Below are positions 52,955-61,569 of a stretch of DNA of 64,000 nt, piece after piece. The notes beneath the pieces are model-generated. The model made no database searches and was not told where the DNA came from. It saw only the letters and a program-made list of their open reading frames with translations. Position numbers and translations under genes: made by a program. Origin of the DNA: CAYOHG01 sp964465125 (GTDB lineage: Bacteria; Planctomycetota; Phycisphaerae; UBA1845; Fen-1342); assembly GCA_964465125.1 (NCBI GenBank), contig CAYXIO010000019.1:1-64000 (forward strand), in the 5' to 3' direction. Within the stretch, counting starts at the first letter, position 1. Every line of letters begins with the position of its first letter.

Positions 52955-53343
52955 TCACGGCTGCGCCGTGCGGTCTGGGGGGCTGGTTGCGGCTTCCGGC
53001 GCTTGCAGGAACCGGGACGATTCGGCGGCTTCTTCGTGGCCCTCGCCCAGCAGCGCCAGGCGCATCGCGAGCGCCTCCTCGGCGCAGGAGCGCGCGGCGG
53101 GAATGCCGCCCGTGTCGCGTTTCAGCCGCGCGAGATTGTGCAGCGCGCGGCGGCCCGACGGTCGCGCTGCGAAGCGTCGGCGCTCGCGGGAAGCCGCTGG
53201 TACGCGCGCTGGCGTATCTGCAACGCTTCCGCGTACGCCGCCTCGGCATCCCGGCTCTACCCGAGCTGCTTGCAGACGCTGCCGAGGTTGTTGACGCGCG
53301 CAGTGTGGGAGCCAGGGTTGACAACGCGACCACCCTGCGGATG
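52955..53343 (-). pseudogene. decayed TPR-repeat gene fragment
   Basis: On the - strand the frame reads RVNNLGSVCKQLG, then an in-frame TAG (53259-53257), then AEAAYAEALQIRQRAYQRLP; both parts are TPR (kinesin light-chain-like) patterns. A frameshift near 53130-53165 moves the match to another frame: ALHNLARLKRDTGG, then CAEEALAMRLALLGEGHEEAAESSRFL, and a TGA at 52957-52955. No start was found, and the 5' part is not recognisable beyond about 53343. It is a remnant of a longer TPR protein of the type seen after kinase domains in planctomycetes. It lies between the rhamnosidase gene and the RtcR-like gene. Confidence 0.7.
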
Positions 53344-53399
53344 GGTCGCGTCAACGCCGGCAGCCCGGCGACCGGGATGGGCTGAAGGGCGGCACGGCT

Positions 53400-54998
53400 T
53401 CAATCGCGCGCTGTGCTGTCGGCGGCGCGAGCACTCGGCGCTTGCTGGGCATCGCCCGCGCTTTCCATGGGGACACGGAATGAGATTCCGAGCCGCGCGG
53501 CGGTTTCGCGAAAGACGGTTCCGGTCGCAAGTCCGAGCAGGCGAGCGGCCCTTTCCTTGTTTCCCTGTGCCGCTCGGTACGCCCGTTGGAGGAAAGCGGT
53601 TTGAACAAACCTGATGGTCTGCGCGTACTCCGAGAGCGGGATCGTCTCGAGCACTTTCCAGCTCTCGTCGGCCGGGCGCCGCAGATCGCTCGTGGCTGCG
53701 ACGGCCTCGTCGCGCGAAATGGGCGCATCCGTCACATTCAGGTTGAGTCGTATCAGGACCCGCTGGAGGGAGCGGAAGTTCCCTGGCCATGAGCATTCGC
53801 GGACAAGGAAATCGAGCGCATCGCGCGAAATCGGCCGCGGAGCGCGGCCCGCGTGAGCGCGAAACACGTCCGCCAGGAGGTCCGCGGCGGCTTCCTCCAC
53901 GAAGGCCCGCACGTCGTCCGGACGCTGGCGCAGGGGCGGTACGTGGATCTCCAGAGTGGAGATCCGGAAATACAGGTCCTCGCGAAACGCGCCCTGCCAG
54001 ACCAGTTGCCGAAGGTCGCGGTTGCTGGCGCTGACGACGCGAAAACGAAGGCGGCGCACGCGCACCTGACCCACGCGCGCGATCTCATACGCGCCCCCAA
54101 TCGGCTGCAAGGCTCGCAGTAGCTTGGTCTGGTGCTCCGGGCGCAGATCGCAGATTTCGTCCAGAAAGAGGGTCCCATTGTGCGCCTGTTCGCACGCGCC
54201 CGGGTTGTCGTGCGTCGCACCGGTGAACGCGCCTCGCCGATGACCGAACATCGTGCTCTCGAACAACTCAGGCGGAATCGCCCCGCAGTTCACCGCCACG
54301 AACTCGCCACGTGCGCCCGAGGACTCGTGAGCCAGCCGGGCCAGCGCTTCCTTGCCCGTTCCGGTCTCACCGCAAAGGAGGATCGCGGCGTCGGTGGCGG
54401 ACGCGGCAAGCTGCACCTCTCGGACCGCGCGCTCGAAACCGGCGTCCCGGCTCACCAGCCGCGCACTGGACGGACGCGCCTGGGCGCGCGATTCAGCCGT
54501 CAGGATTCCCTCGACCACGCTCAGCCAGATAGGCGTCAACGCCACCTTCTCGGCGCGCTGACGGCGCGACTCCGGGTCGAAGTACGATTGATACGTCTCG
54601 CCCGGGAATTTCGTCTGGGACAGGAGAACAAAAATCACCGTCATCGCCGGCGTTCCCGGGGTGAGGTGGTACGCCACGCTATTCTCGGGCAGCTCGTCAC
54701 GCGCGCGACGAACTGCCTCGGTTGCGGCGGCGAGCAGTCGCGCGTAATCCGTAACCTGGTCCGGCCGGATGGAGGTCATGTACAGCCTGACCTGGGGGTG
54801 TCGCTGGCGCGCGCGCAGCCATGCGCAGTATGCCTCCAAACGAGTCTGCGAGTACCCGGCCCCCAGCAACTGCACCCGGCTGAAATGCTCGCCGAGACTG
54901 GTTTCGAGCAACCCTGCAATCGGCCCCGCGCCCTCGTCCGAGCCTTCGGCGGCACGAAGATCGGCCGCGCCGATCCAGGCGGCAAGCGTGCTTGGCAT
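53400..54998 (-). CDS. RtcR-like sigma54-dependent activator with CARF-like N-terminal domain
   Basis: 532 residues from the ATG at 54998, with GGAGGG upstream; the length equals what I recall for E. coli RtcR. Residues about 1-150 form a CARF-like domain: AAWIGAADLRAAEG at the start and YHLTPGTPAMTVIFVLLSQTKFPG (about 110-133), which aligns by eye with the ITTGTHVAQICWFLL segment of RtcR. The AAA+ domain has Walker A GETGTGKE (210-217), the sigma54 loop GAFTGA (256-261) and Walker B TLFLDEI. The last about 50 residues hold a Fis-type helix-turn-helix (GNKERAARLLGLATGTVFRETAARLG). It would sense a ligand, probably a cyclic oligonucleotide or 2',3'-phosphate RNA end, and activate the divergent operon. 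Confidence 0.82.
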   Translation of the reverse strand: MPSTLAAWIGAADLRAAEGSDEGAGPIAGLLETSLGEHFSRVQLLGAGYSQTRLEAYCAWLRARQRHPQVRLYMTSIRPDQVTDYARLLAAATEAVRRARDELPENSVAYHLTPGTPAMTVIFVLLSQTKFPGETYQSYFDPESRRQRAEKVALTPIWLSVVEGILTAESRAQARPSSARLVSRDAGFERAVREVQLAASATDAAILLCGETGTGKEALARLAHESSGARGEFVAVNCGAIPPELFESTMFGHRRGAFTGATHDNPGACEQAHNGTLFLDEICDLRPEHQTKLLRALQPIGGAYEIARVGQVRVRRLRFRVVSASNRDLRQLVWQGAFREDLYFRISTLEIHVPPLRQRPDDVRAFVEEAAADLLADVFRAHAGRAPRPISRDALDFLVRECSWPGNFRSLQRVLIRLNLNVTDAPISRDEAVAATSDLRRPADESWKVLETIPLSEYAQTIRFVQTAFLQRAYRAAQGNKERAARLLGLATGTVFRETAARLGISFRVPMESAGDAQQAPSARAADSTARD

Positions 54999-55046
54999 TT
55001 TTGGAATCCCTCCGCGCGCATCGCAACTTAGCGTATTTCGGCGAAT

Positions 55047-55138
55047 GATTCACGTAAATCCGTGAATCCAGGTCACGCGCACAGACCGTTACCCGTGCGC
55101 GAATACCGATGTAACGAACTACACCTAAACAGGTTACA
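55047..55138. promoter_or_regulatory. three dyads between the RtcR-like gene and its likely target (UAS candidates)
   Basis: Dyad 1: GATTCACG (55047-55054) and CGTGAATC (55061-55068), 6-base spacer. Dyad 2: CGCGCAC (55076-55082) and GTGCGCG (55095-55101), 12-base spacer. Dyad 3: TGTAAC (55110-55115) and GTTACA (55133-55138), 17-base spacer. All arms are perfect. They lie 27-118 bases upstream of the -24 element, where sigma54 activators usually bind. Dyad 1 is the strongest candidate for a binding site. Confidence 0.5.
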
Positions 55139-55164
55139 GACTAACAGCCTCGCTTGCGCCGCCG

Positions 55165-55181
55165 TTGGCACGACTCCTGAA
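55165..55181 (+). promoter_or_regulatory. sigma54 (RpoN) promoter
   Basis: TTGGCACGA (55165-55173), then CTC, then CTGAA (55177-55181). The -24 element matches the RpoN consensus (TTGGCACG) exactly; the -12 element matches 3 of 5 bases of TTGCA. The GG and GA doublets are 10 bases apart, as required. The start site would fall near 55192, just before the AGGAG at 55193-55197. Confidence 0.75.
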
Positions 55182-55203
55182 TCTTGAACATCAGGAGAAA
55201 ACA

Positions 55204-55710
55204 ATGTCAAAGCCGAAAAAGCCCGAATCCTTCCGAGAATTCCTGCGACGCAACCGGCTCGCCGCCGCGGTCGCGTCGATTCAGCGAGCGCGCCTGGCTG
55301 AGCGGCTCGAACATTCCGCTCAAGGCGGGGTAGGTCGCCTTCGAACGATCAAGCACTCCGCGCTGCAGAACGCGCGGCGGCTGTTTGATGCCATGCGAGC
55401 GGACTGGATCGCCGCAGCGCCGACGCGCGTCGACCACGTCTCGCGGAAATCCGCTTCTCGGCTGGATCAAGCCCGGATGCGCGTTCGAGGCGAATGTGGC
55501 CGATCGAGCGTTACCGCGGCGATTTCAATGCCCGAGCCGGTGCTGGTATGGGATCAGGAGCTGGGCCGGTTTCGCCCTGTTCACCCCGGCGACTCCGGCG
55601 ATAGACTTTCCGCGGCCGCGCGGCTGCTCTGCCGCATGGAGAGGATCCGCGGCCGAGAAGTCGATTTATCCCATCTGAACCGGGGAGCCAGGAATGCGGC
55701 CCAACGGTAG
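55204..55710 (+). CDS. small basic protein of the RtcR/sigma54-controlled operon (unknown)
   Basis: 168 residues from the ATG at 55204, preceded by AGGAG with a spacing of 6; a longer frame to 55165 would run through the promoter. It is very rich in Arg (FREFLRRNRLAAAVASIQRARLAERLEHSA; LSHLNRGARNAAQR). It has no signal peptide and no membrane segment, and probably two or three helices at the N-terminus. A middle segment (EPVLVWDQELGRFRPVHPGD) looks like a short beta hairpin. The charge suggests nucleic-acid contact, but I do not recognise the family. It overlaps the next gene by 17 bases, so both are translated together. Confidence 0.65.
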   Translation: MSKPKKPESFREFLRRNRLAAAVASIQRARLAERLEHSAQGGVGRLRTIKHSALQNARRLFDAMRADWIAAAPTRVDHVSRKSASRLDQARMRVRGECGRSSVTAAISMPEPVLVWDQELGRFRPVHPGDSGDRLSAAARLLCRMERIRGREVDLSHLNRGARNAAQR

Positions 55711-58267
55711 CGATCCCGCGCGGTCAGACGCTCCGGCAGCCGCGACACAGGCGTTGGGTGCGCGAGGCCCCTGGCGCGAATTCGCCACAGAGCCGCTTCC
55801 GCACATCCTGCGCAAGCAGGATCTCAAGGATCGAATCCTCTCGCTTGCGACGTTGCTGGAAGGCCTGCTCGGCCTGATTGCGCCTGGCGAATTGGACGAG
55901 CAGGGCAGGCCACTCACCCTAATGCCTCTGGTACGACGCAGGGACGAGTTGTTCTCCAGCGCCAAGCGCGTGGTGTTCGGGCTGAAGATCAGAAACCGCC
56001 TGGCTCATCCGTCGTCGCACACGGACTTCTGGCAGATGCCGCGCGCTGCGGACGCGCTGCGAGACGCGGAGCGGTACCTACAGCGCGGCGTGTACGACCT
56101 GCTTGAGCACGTTCCGTCCGAAACGCGCCGGCGGGTGCTCGACGACCCTCACGGCATCGAGCTGACCAAGTCCCTTCGTGAGATTGAGCAGTCGACGAAC
56201 GATCCGATTCAGCGACTGGTGCTGCTCAGGGACCGCCTGGCGGCGCTGCTCACTCAGATCGACGTGTCCGGGGGCTTTCCGCTCTATCAACTCGGCAGTG
56301 ACGATCCGGCGCCGACGGCCATCGATCGCTTCCGTCGCCATCATGCCCGCATTCCCGGGATCGTCCCGTCTGACGTGGAAAACGCGCTCACGCTGGCAAT
56401 GGACGCCGAGCAGCAACGCGACACCTTGGGCCGAATGCCCTACGAAGTCCTGAGCCGGGCCGGCGTCGCTGTTTCGGACGCCGTTCGGAAGCTGGAGCTG
56501 GATCCGGTGCTCGAGGGAACACAGGCGGAGGCGCCTCCGGCCGCAACCCCCCAGGTCCAGCCCAATGCATCAGCACCTGCGGCGCCACCTCACACGTCAG
56601 CGCGCGCTGCAGCGCGCTGGCCTTGGGCGGTGGCCGGCGCCGCCGTAATCCTGACCACCGCCTGGGCAACCTCGTCGGTCTTCCGGAGCCAGCACGTCGC
56701 AGGCGTTACGCCAGTACCCACGCCAATTCCGCGCACGCCCCCTGATTCGATGATCGTTTGCCGCGATGCCGCGATGGCATCCGATGCGCGCGCGCGCTCC
56801 GCACAGGCCGAACGCCTGGCACGGGAGAGGTACTCAGCCGCCGTGGGTACACTCGCCCGCGCCCGAGAGGCCGAGAGAGTATCCGATTACAATCGGGCCC
56901 AGCCGCTGTACGATCAGGCCCGCATCGGATTCGATGGCGCCGCCGAACTGGCGGACCTCTGGAGCAGCGCGCAAAACGAACAAGCCAGCATGATGCGTGA
57001 ATTGGAACGGATTCCGCACGACTTGCTTGCCGCCGAGTTCGCTGGCGAGCTGCGCGCGACAACACAGTCCGCGGCGGCGGCTGCCGACACAGACGATCCA
57101 GCCCAGTTGTCGAAGCAAGCCGCCAAGGCTCGCATCGCAATCCACCGGGCGCACGTAGCTGTTGTGAAGCGGCGGCTGGAGCTGGTCACCGACCCGATCG
57201 AACGCATGCAATCGGCGCACGACCTGCTCGCGCTCGAACCCGAGGCCCCCGACATCCGCGAACGCTTCAACGAACTCGCGCGCGACACGCCGGGATGGTG
57301 GCTTGGCCGATCCGTTCGCTATGCGGCGGACGTGACCGAGCGACAGGCAGCGTCCGGCGTCTGGCGGTTTGTCGCGCTGGCGAATCACGCGATGGCAGAC
57401 GAAACCGGCACGCGCGCTGCGCTTTCGAATGCGTTGCGAGTCCTTGACGAATCCGCCGATCAGACCGCATTCAGTCTCACGACCGGCTATTTCAGGTGTG
57501 GGGAGACCGCGCTGAGCGTCGGGCAGCCGCTGGTAACGCGTGAGGCCGCGGCGCGCTGCCTGGATTGGGTTCCGCGCATTCCCAACGAGCAGGACCGCGC
57601 GTGGTGGAGGGCCTGGGTTGCCGGCCTGGCACGGCGCAGCGGCGACGACGAAATGTGGCAGCGGCTCCGCAAGACACTTGGAGGCAGCAATCGACGGGAC
57701 AACCGGGGCAACCCGTTTCCGGCCTTTGCATCCGCGGCGGCCGGCGACTTCGCCGAAGCCACTCGTCTGTCGGACGACTACTACGCCCCGTCCTGCATCG
57801 CCTTCTGGGCGGCAAAACTCGGCGACTACGACGTCTACCGACAGCAGTGCAATGTATCGGTGGATGTGATCGCGCGAGGGCTCGGCATCGACGCTCGGAA
57901 CAAGGAAGTCGGGATGTTGAAATGGCTTGCCTGGGCCGACATTGAAGCCCACGACTTTCGGATGGCGCGAGTCAGGATGCAGGGCATCCCTTCCGAAAAA
58001 CGCACGGAGATTCTCGAATCGCTCGCTGAGGGGCTGGCCGAAACCGGTCAAACCGCCGAAGCTGAGGGCGTACTGGCGGAGCTGAAGGATGCTCCGCTCC
58101 CTGCGATCTACGAGCTCTCACGACAGCATGCAGTTGCGAAACCGCCGTCGGAGCTTGCGGCGTGGCTGGAATCGTACGCGTCGCTCGCCGTTCGCGCGGC
58201 CGGGTATGCGGGCGCCGCGTCGCATTTCGGGTCAGCGCTTGCCTCGAAGCCAGCCAGCCACGAGTGA
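55694..58267 (+). CDS. HEPN-like (RNxxxH) membrane protein with long helical C-terminal half
   Basis: 857 residues from the ATG at 55694, with GGGGAG upstream. Residues about 40-140 look like a HEPN domain: a helix DRILSLATLLEGLLGLI, then VFGLKIRNRLAHPSS with R100-N101-x3-H105, the RNxxxH motif of HEPN ribonucleases, then ALRDAERYLQRGVYDLLEHV. A Pro/Ala-rich linker (about 275-305) leads to one membrane helix (WPWAVAGAAVILTTAWATSSVF, about 309-330). The rest (about 355-850) is helical, with a coiled-coil-like part (RSAQAERLARERYSAAVGTLARAREAE) and TPR-like stretches. It is a likely RNase effector or abortive-response protein. The HEPN assignment is by motif and context only. Confidence 0.7.
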   Translation: MRPNGSDPARSDAPAAATQALGARGPWREFATEPLPHILRKQDLKDRILSLATLLEGLLGLIAPGELDEQGRPLTLMPLVRRRDELFSSAKRVVFGLKIRNRLAHPSSHTDFWQMPRAADALRDAERYLQRGVYDLLEHVPSETRRRVLDDPHGIELTKSLREIEQSTNDPIQRLVLLRDRLAALLTQIDVSGGFPLYQLGSDDPAPTAIDRFRRHHARIPGIVPSDVENALTLAMDAEQQRDTLGRMPYEVLSRAGVAVSDAVRKLELDPVLEGTQAEAPPAATPQVQPNASAPAAPPHTSARAAARWPWAVAGAAVILTTAWATSSVFRSQHVAGVTPVPTPIPRTPPDSMIVCRDAAMASDARARSAQAERLARERYSAAVGTLARAREAERVSDYNRAQPLYDQARIGFDGAAELADLWSSAQNEQASMMRELERIPHDLLAAEFAGELRATTQSAAAAADTDDPAQLSKQAAKARIAIHRAHVAVVKRRLELVTDPIERMQSAHDLLALEPEAPDIRERFNELARDTPGWWLGRSVRYAADVTERQAASGVWRFVALANHAMADETGTRAALSNALRVLDESADQTAFSLTTGYFRCGETALSVGQPLVTREAAARCLDWVPRIPNEQDRAWWRAWVAGLARRSGDDEMWQRLRKTLGGSNRRDNRGNPFPAFASAAAGDFAEATRLSDDYYAPSCIAFWAAKLGDYDVYRQQCNVSVDVIARGLGIDARNKEVGMLKWLAWADIEAHDFRMARVRMQGIPSEKRTEILESLAEGLAETGQTAEAEGVLAELKDAPLPAIYELSRQHAVAKPPSELAAWLESYASLAVRAAGYAGAASHFGSALASKPASHE

Positions 58268-58268
58268 G

Positions 58269-59723
58269 TCAACTCACGACGCGCGGCCCTGCCCCGTCAG
58301 GAGCTACGTGGCCAGCCGATCCCAGACCCCCCTCCGCCCGGTTCACGCACGCCGCAATCGCCAGGTCCCCGGCCACGTTCACCGAGGTTCGGCACATGTC
58401 CAGCAGGCGGTCGATGCCGAGGATGATGCCGATGCCTTCGGCGGGCACGCCGACGCTTTGCAGCACAATGACAATCAGGGGGATGGAGCCGCCGGGGACG
58501 CCGGCCGTGCCGATTCCGGCCAGGACGGACATCAGGGCCACGGTGATCTGCTGCGGCAGGCTCAGGTCGACGCCGAAGACCTGCGCCAGAAACAGCACCG
58601 TCACGCCCTCGAAGAGAGCCGTGCCGTTCTGATTGGCGGTGGCGCCGACGGTCAGCACGAAGCGTGAGACGTCGGGCCGGATGCGCAGGTCGTGCTCGGC
58701 GACGCGCAGGGAGGTCGGCAACGTCGCGTTGGACGAGGACGTGGCGAAAGCGGTCATGAGGGCTTCGCTGGCGCCGATGAAGAACCTCAGCGGATTGCGT
58801 CCGCCCGCCAGCGACAGCATCAGCCCGTAGACGACGATCAGTTGAATGCCCAGCCCGCCCAGCACGGTGGCGGCGAACCCGCCCAGCGTGCTGAGAATCT
58901 CCAGCCCCAGCTCCGCCGCCAGCGAGAACATCAGCGCCGCGACGGCGTAGGGCGCCAGCGCCATCGCGTAGCCGATGACGCACATCAGCGTTTCGTAGGC
59001 GCCGTCGAGCGCGCTGACCAGGCCGGCGCCGCGCTCGCCGACCTGCGAAAGCGCGATGCCGAAGATCAGCGCGAAGAACATGACCGCGAGCATGCCGCCG
59101 CCGGGCGACGAGCCGTCCAGCGCGCCAACCATCTCCTGGAGCGGGTTGCGCGGGATGATGTCGAGCAGTGTTTCGAGCACGCCCTTGGCCTTGCCGGCCT
59201 GCTCTTCCATGCGGGCCGCTTCGAGCCCATAGCGCTCCGCGACCGCCGCGCGCTTTTCATCCGACAGCAACCGCCCGGGCTGCACCGCGTTCACCAGCGT
59301 GATTCCGACCACGACGGAGAGGCCCGAAAGGACGATGGTCCAGATCAGCGTCCGCAGCCCCATGCGCCCGAGCCGCCGAACATCGCCGACGCCGACCACG
59401 CCCAGCACCAGCGCGCAGAAGACCAGCGGCACGACCACCATCAACACCATGCGAATGAAGACCTGGCCGATCGGCTTGGTGACGTTGGCGATCGTCCAGC
59501 GCAGGCCCGCGTGCAGCCCGTCCGCCGGATGCGGCAGCAGCGCGTGGGACAGCAGCCCGGCCAGCGCGCCGATCAGCAATCCGATCAGGATCTTCCAGTG
59601 CAGTTCGAGCCGGCGGCGCGGCGGCGGCGATCCGGCCTGGTCGGAACCCGCGGGCGGCCCCCCCGCTCCGTTCGCGGGCGCAGGGGAAACAGACTCACGT
59701 GCGGCGTTGGGCTCGTTCGACAC
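58269..59723 (-). CDS. dicarboxylate/amino acid:cation symporter (SDF family)
   Basis: 484 residues from GTG at 59723; the ORF runs further upstream with no domain. About eight membrane helices with the SDF signatures: AFATSSSNATLPTSL (the serine-rich re-entrant loop), GATANQNGTALFEGVTVLFLAQ, GTAGVPGGSIPLIVIVLQSVGVP and IDRLLDMCRTSVNVAGDLAIAACV. It uses a cation gradient (Na or H) to import dicarboxylates or acidic amino acids such as glutamate. The N-terminal about 40 residues are polar. It is convergent with the HEPN-like gene, one base apart. Confidence 0.88.
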   Translation of the reverse strand: MSNEPNAARESVSPAPANGAGGPPAGSDQAGSPPPRRRLELHWKILIGLLIGALAGLLSHALLPHPADGLHAGLRWTIANVTKPIGQVFIRMVLMVVVPLVFCALVLGVVGVGDVRRLGRMGLRTLIWTIVLSGLSVVVGITLVNAVQPGRLLSDEKRAAVAERYGLEAARMEEQAGKAKGVLETLLDIIPRNPLQEMVGALDGSSPGGGMLAVMFFALIFGIALSQVGERGAGLVSALDGAYETLMCVIGYAMALAPYAVAALMFSLAAELGLEILSTLGGFAATVLGGLGIQLIVVYGLMLSLAGGRNPLRFFIGASEALMTAFATSSSNATLPTSLRVAEHDLRIRPDVSRFVLTVGATANQNGTALFEGVTVLFLAQVFGVDLSLPQQITVALMSVLAGIGTAGVPGGSIPLIVIVLQSVGVPAEGIGIILGIDRLLDMCRTSVNVAGDLAIAACVNRAEGGLGSAGHVAPDGAGPRVVS

Positions 59724-59803
59724 GGCAGACGTCCCGAATGAAGGGTTTGACCAACCATCGGGCCGCAGGCCGGTAGCACCTGACCGCCGCCCAGACCCAT
59801 AGG

Positions 59804-60088
59804 CTACTCGCCGCGCTCCTCGGCATCCTCGTCCGGGGGAGGGCCGGATTCCGAGGGCGGCTCGAATGGCTCGATCGCCAGCTCGCCTGACTCGGAGCGC
59901 TGAATCTTCTGAATGCGCTGCTCGGCCTCGTCGAGGATGCGCTGACAATGCGCCTTCAGCGCCATCGCCTCTTCGTACTTGCGCAGCGCGTCCTCGATTC
60001 CGATCTCGCCGCTCTCCATCGCGGCGACGATCGCCTCCAGCCGCTGCATGGCTTCCTCGAATTTCAGCTTACGACTGGAAGCAGCCAT
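59804..60088 (-). CDS. xseB: exodeoxyribonuclease VII small subunit
   Basis: 94 residues. LKFEEAMQRLEAIVAAMESGEIGIEDALRKYEEAMALKAHCQRILDEAEQRIQKI is the standard XseB sequence, forming a helical hairpin. It binds the C-terminal region of XseA to make the single-strand-specific exonuclease VII. The tail (about 70-94) is acidic and Pro-rich. No xseA is adjacent. The gap of 80 bases to the symporter gene and 54 to mltA on the same strand leaves operon structure open. Confidence 0.93.
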   Translation of the reverse strand: MAASSRKLKFEEAMQRLEAIVAAMESGEIGIEDALRKYEEAMALKAHCQRILDEAEQRIQKIQRSESGELAIEPFEPPSESGPPPDEDAEERGE

Positions 60089-60142
60089 CAGCGTCCCTCG
60101 CAGTCGGTCCGCGGTCGAGCGGCTGCCGCGGCGATGTTCAAT

Positions 60143-61393
60143 CTACTGCGGCGTCTCGGCCGCGTCCTTGACGAAGATGTAGTAGAGCATGCCTTCGGCG
60201 CCGGTTCGACCGGCCAGGGCCTCGGCGCCGCCGCCGATGCCGAAGTAGACATCGGACCGCCCGGCCGCGCGGATCGCGCCGCCGGTGTCCTGGTCGCAGG
60301 CGAATCCGGCGTAGGGCCGCACCATCACGCTGCCGCTCTGAATCTCGGGCAGGTTGGTGTCCACGAACGCCAGGCAGGCGCGCGGGAAGACCGACTTGTC
60401 GGTTGCGAGCGAGCGGTACGTTGTGACCGGGACGTTGATGCTCCCGAACGGGCCGCCGCGCGATTCCTTGAAGAAGATGAAACGGTCATTCTGCCAGGTG
60501 TATTTTGGAATGTCCTGCGGGTGCTGGTGGAAATACTGCATCAGCGCCTGGAGCGAAAGCTGATCGCGCGAGAGCACGCCGTCTTCGATCATCTTCGCCG
60601 AGACCGGCGTGTAGCTGTGGCCGTTGTTGCCGGCGTAGCCCAGCTCGTAGAGCGAGCCGTCCGCCAGCTTGAGCTTGGCCGATCCCTGCACCGAGACGAC
60701 ATACGCCTCAAACGGGTCCTTCAGCCAGGCGACCTCGCGCCCGCGCAGCAGGCCGCGCTGCTCGATCTCGCGCCGCGTGAAATACGGCACGAGCCGCCCG
60801 TCCGGCGAACGGCGGCCGAGGATCATGCCTTCCGAGTCCTTCTCGAGGTCCGGCGGATACGAATAGAGCGGGTACTGGAAGGCCCCTTCGCGCTGCCGGC
60901 GGCCTTCGAAGATCGGCGTGTAATAGCCGGTGAAGAAGACGGTCCCCTGATCGTCGCAGCCGACTGATTGATAGACGTCGAAGCGCTCGCGAATGATGCG
61001 ATCCAAGTCCGCGCCGCTACGGGCCTCGTGCAGCACGTCCAGAAACGTCTGCAACGATGCCAGCGCCCGGGCGTGGCTGATGTCGCCGTACGGAAAGTAG
61101 CGCTGGCTCGACGGCCGGCGCAGATACTCGATGCTGTAGCGGATGGCGCGCTCCAGCCCGCGCTGATCGGCGTAGCCGCGCGAGAAGTCGGGATACATTT
61201 CCGGCGGAATCTTGCGCAGCGCCAGTTGCCCGGGCGGCAGCGCGCGGCCGTAGTCCTTCGTCGGCTCCTCCGCCGGGCGGGCGCGCGGGCTCCACGGCTC
61301 CTCGTTCAGATTCTTGCAACCGGCCAGCGCGGCGACCGCCAACAAACAGAACGCCAACCCAGTCCAGCGCGGCATGCGTGAGGCGAATGACAT
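60143..61393 (-). CDS. mltA: membrane-bound lytic murein transglycosylase A
   Basis: 416 residues from the ATG at 61393. The lipoprotein signal is WTGLAFCLLAVAALAGC. MltA and 3D domains follow: FFTGYYTPIFEG, YFTRREIEQRGLLRGREVAWLKDPFEAYVVSVQGSAKLKL, YAGNNGHSYTPVSAKMIEDG and DQDTGGAIRAAGRSDVYFGIGG, which carries the catalytic Asp. It cleaves the glycan strand with 1,6-anhydro formation, from the outer-membrane or periplasmic side. This supports a peptidoglycan-containing wall in this organism. Confidence 0.92.
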   Translation of the reverse strand: MSFASRMPRWTGLAFCLLAVAALAGCKNLNEEPWSPRARPAEEPTKDYGRALPPGQLALRKIPPEMYPDFSRGYADQRGLERAIRYSIEYLRRPSSQRYFPYGDISHARALASLQTFLDVLHEARSGADLDRIIRERFDVYQSVGCDDQGTVFFTGYYTPIFEGRRQREGAFQYPLYSYPPDLEKDSEGMILGRRSPDGRLVPYFTRREIEQRGLLRGREVAWLKDPFEAYVVSVQGSAKLKLADGSLYELGYAGNNGHSYTPVSAKMIEDGVLSRDQLSLQALMQYFHQHPQDIPKYTWQNDRFIFFKESRGGPFGSINVPVTTYRSLATDKSVFPRACLAFVDTNLPEIQSGSVMVRPYAGFACDQDTGGAIRAAGRSDVYFGIGGGAEALAGRTGAEGMLYYIFVKDAAETPQ

Positions 61394-61569
61394 GGCTCGG
61401 TTCCATCCGGAAAGACGCGGCCATCCTGACCGCTGAAGGCTCGACCACCCACGGTTGCCGAATTCTGCGACAAGGCCGCCGAGACGGCAAGTGCCGGCCG
61501 GTTTCGCCGGCGTCGTTACCCGCCGCGCGGCTCGTGGTACACTTCCGCGAGCCCTCGGAGAACCCGCCC

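Noticed and set aside
53400..58267. CRISPR array or cas genes near the CARF-like protein
   Set aside because: No repeated 20-40 base units with spacers and no cas-like ORFs were seen in this stretch or elsewhere in the window.
58269..58667. ORF 58089-58667 on the + strand after the HEPN-like gene
   Set aside because: It overlaps the symporter gene, whose SDF motifs are clear, and has no domain.
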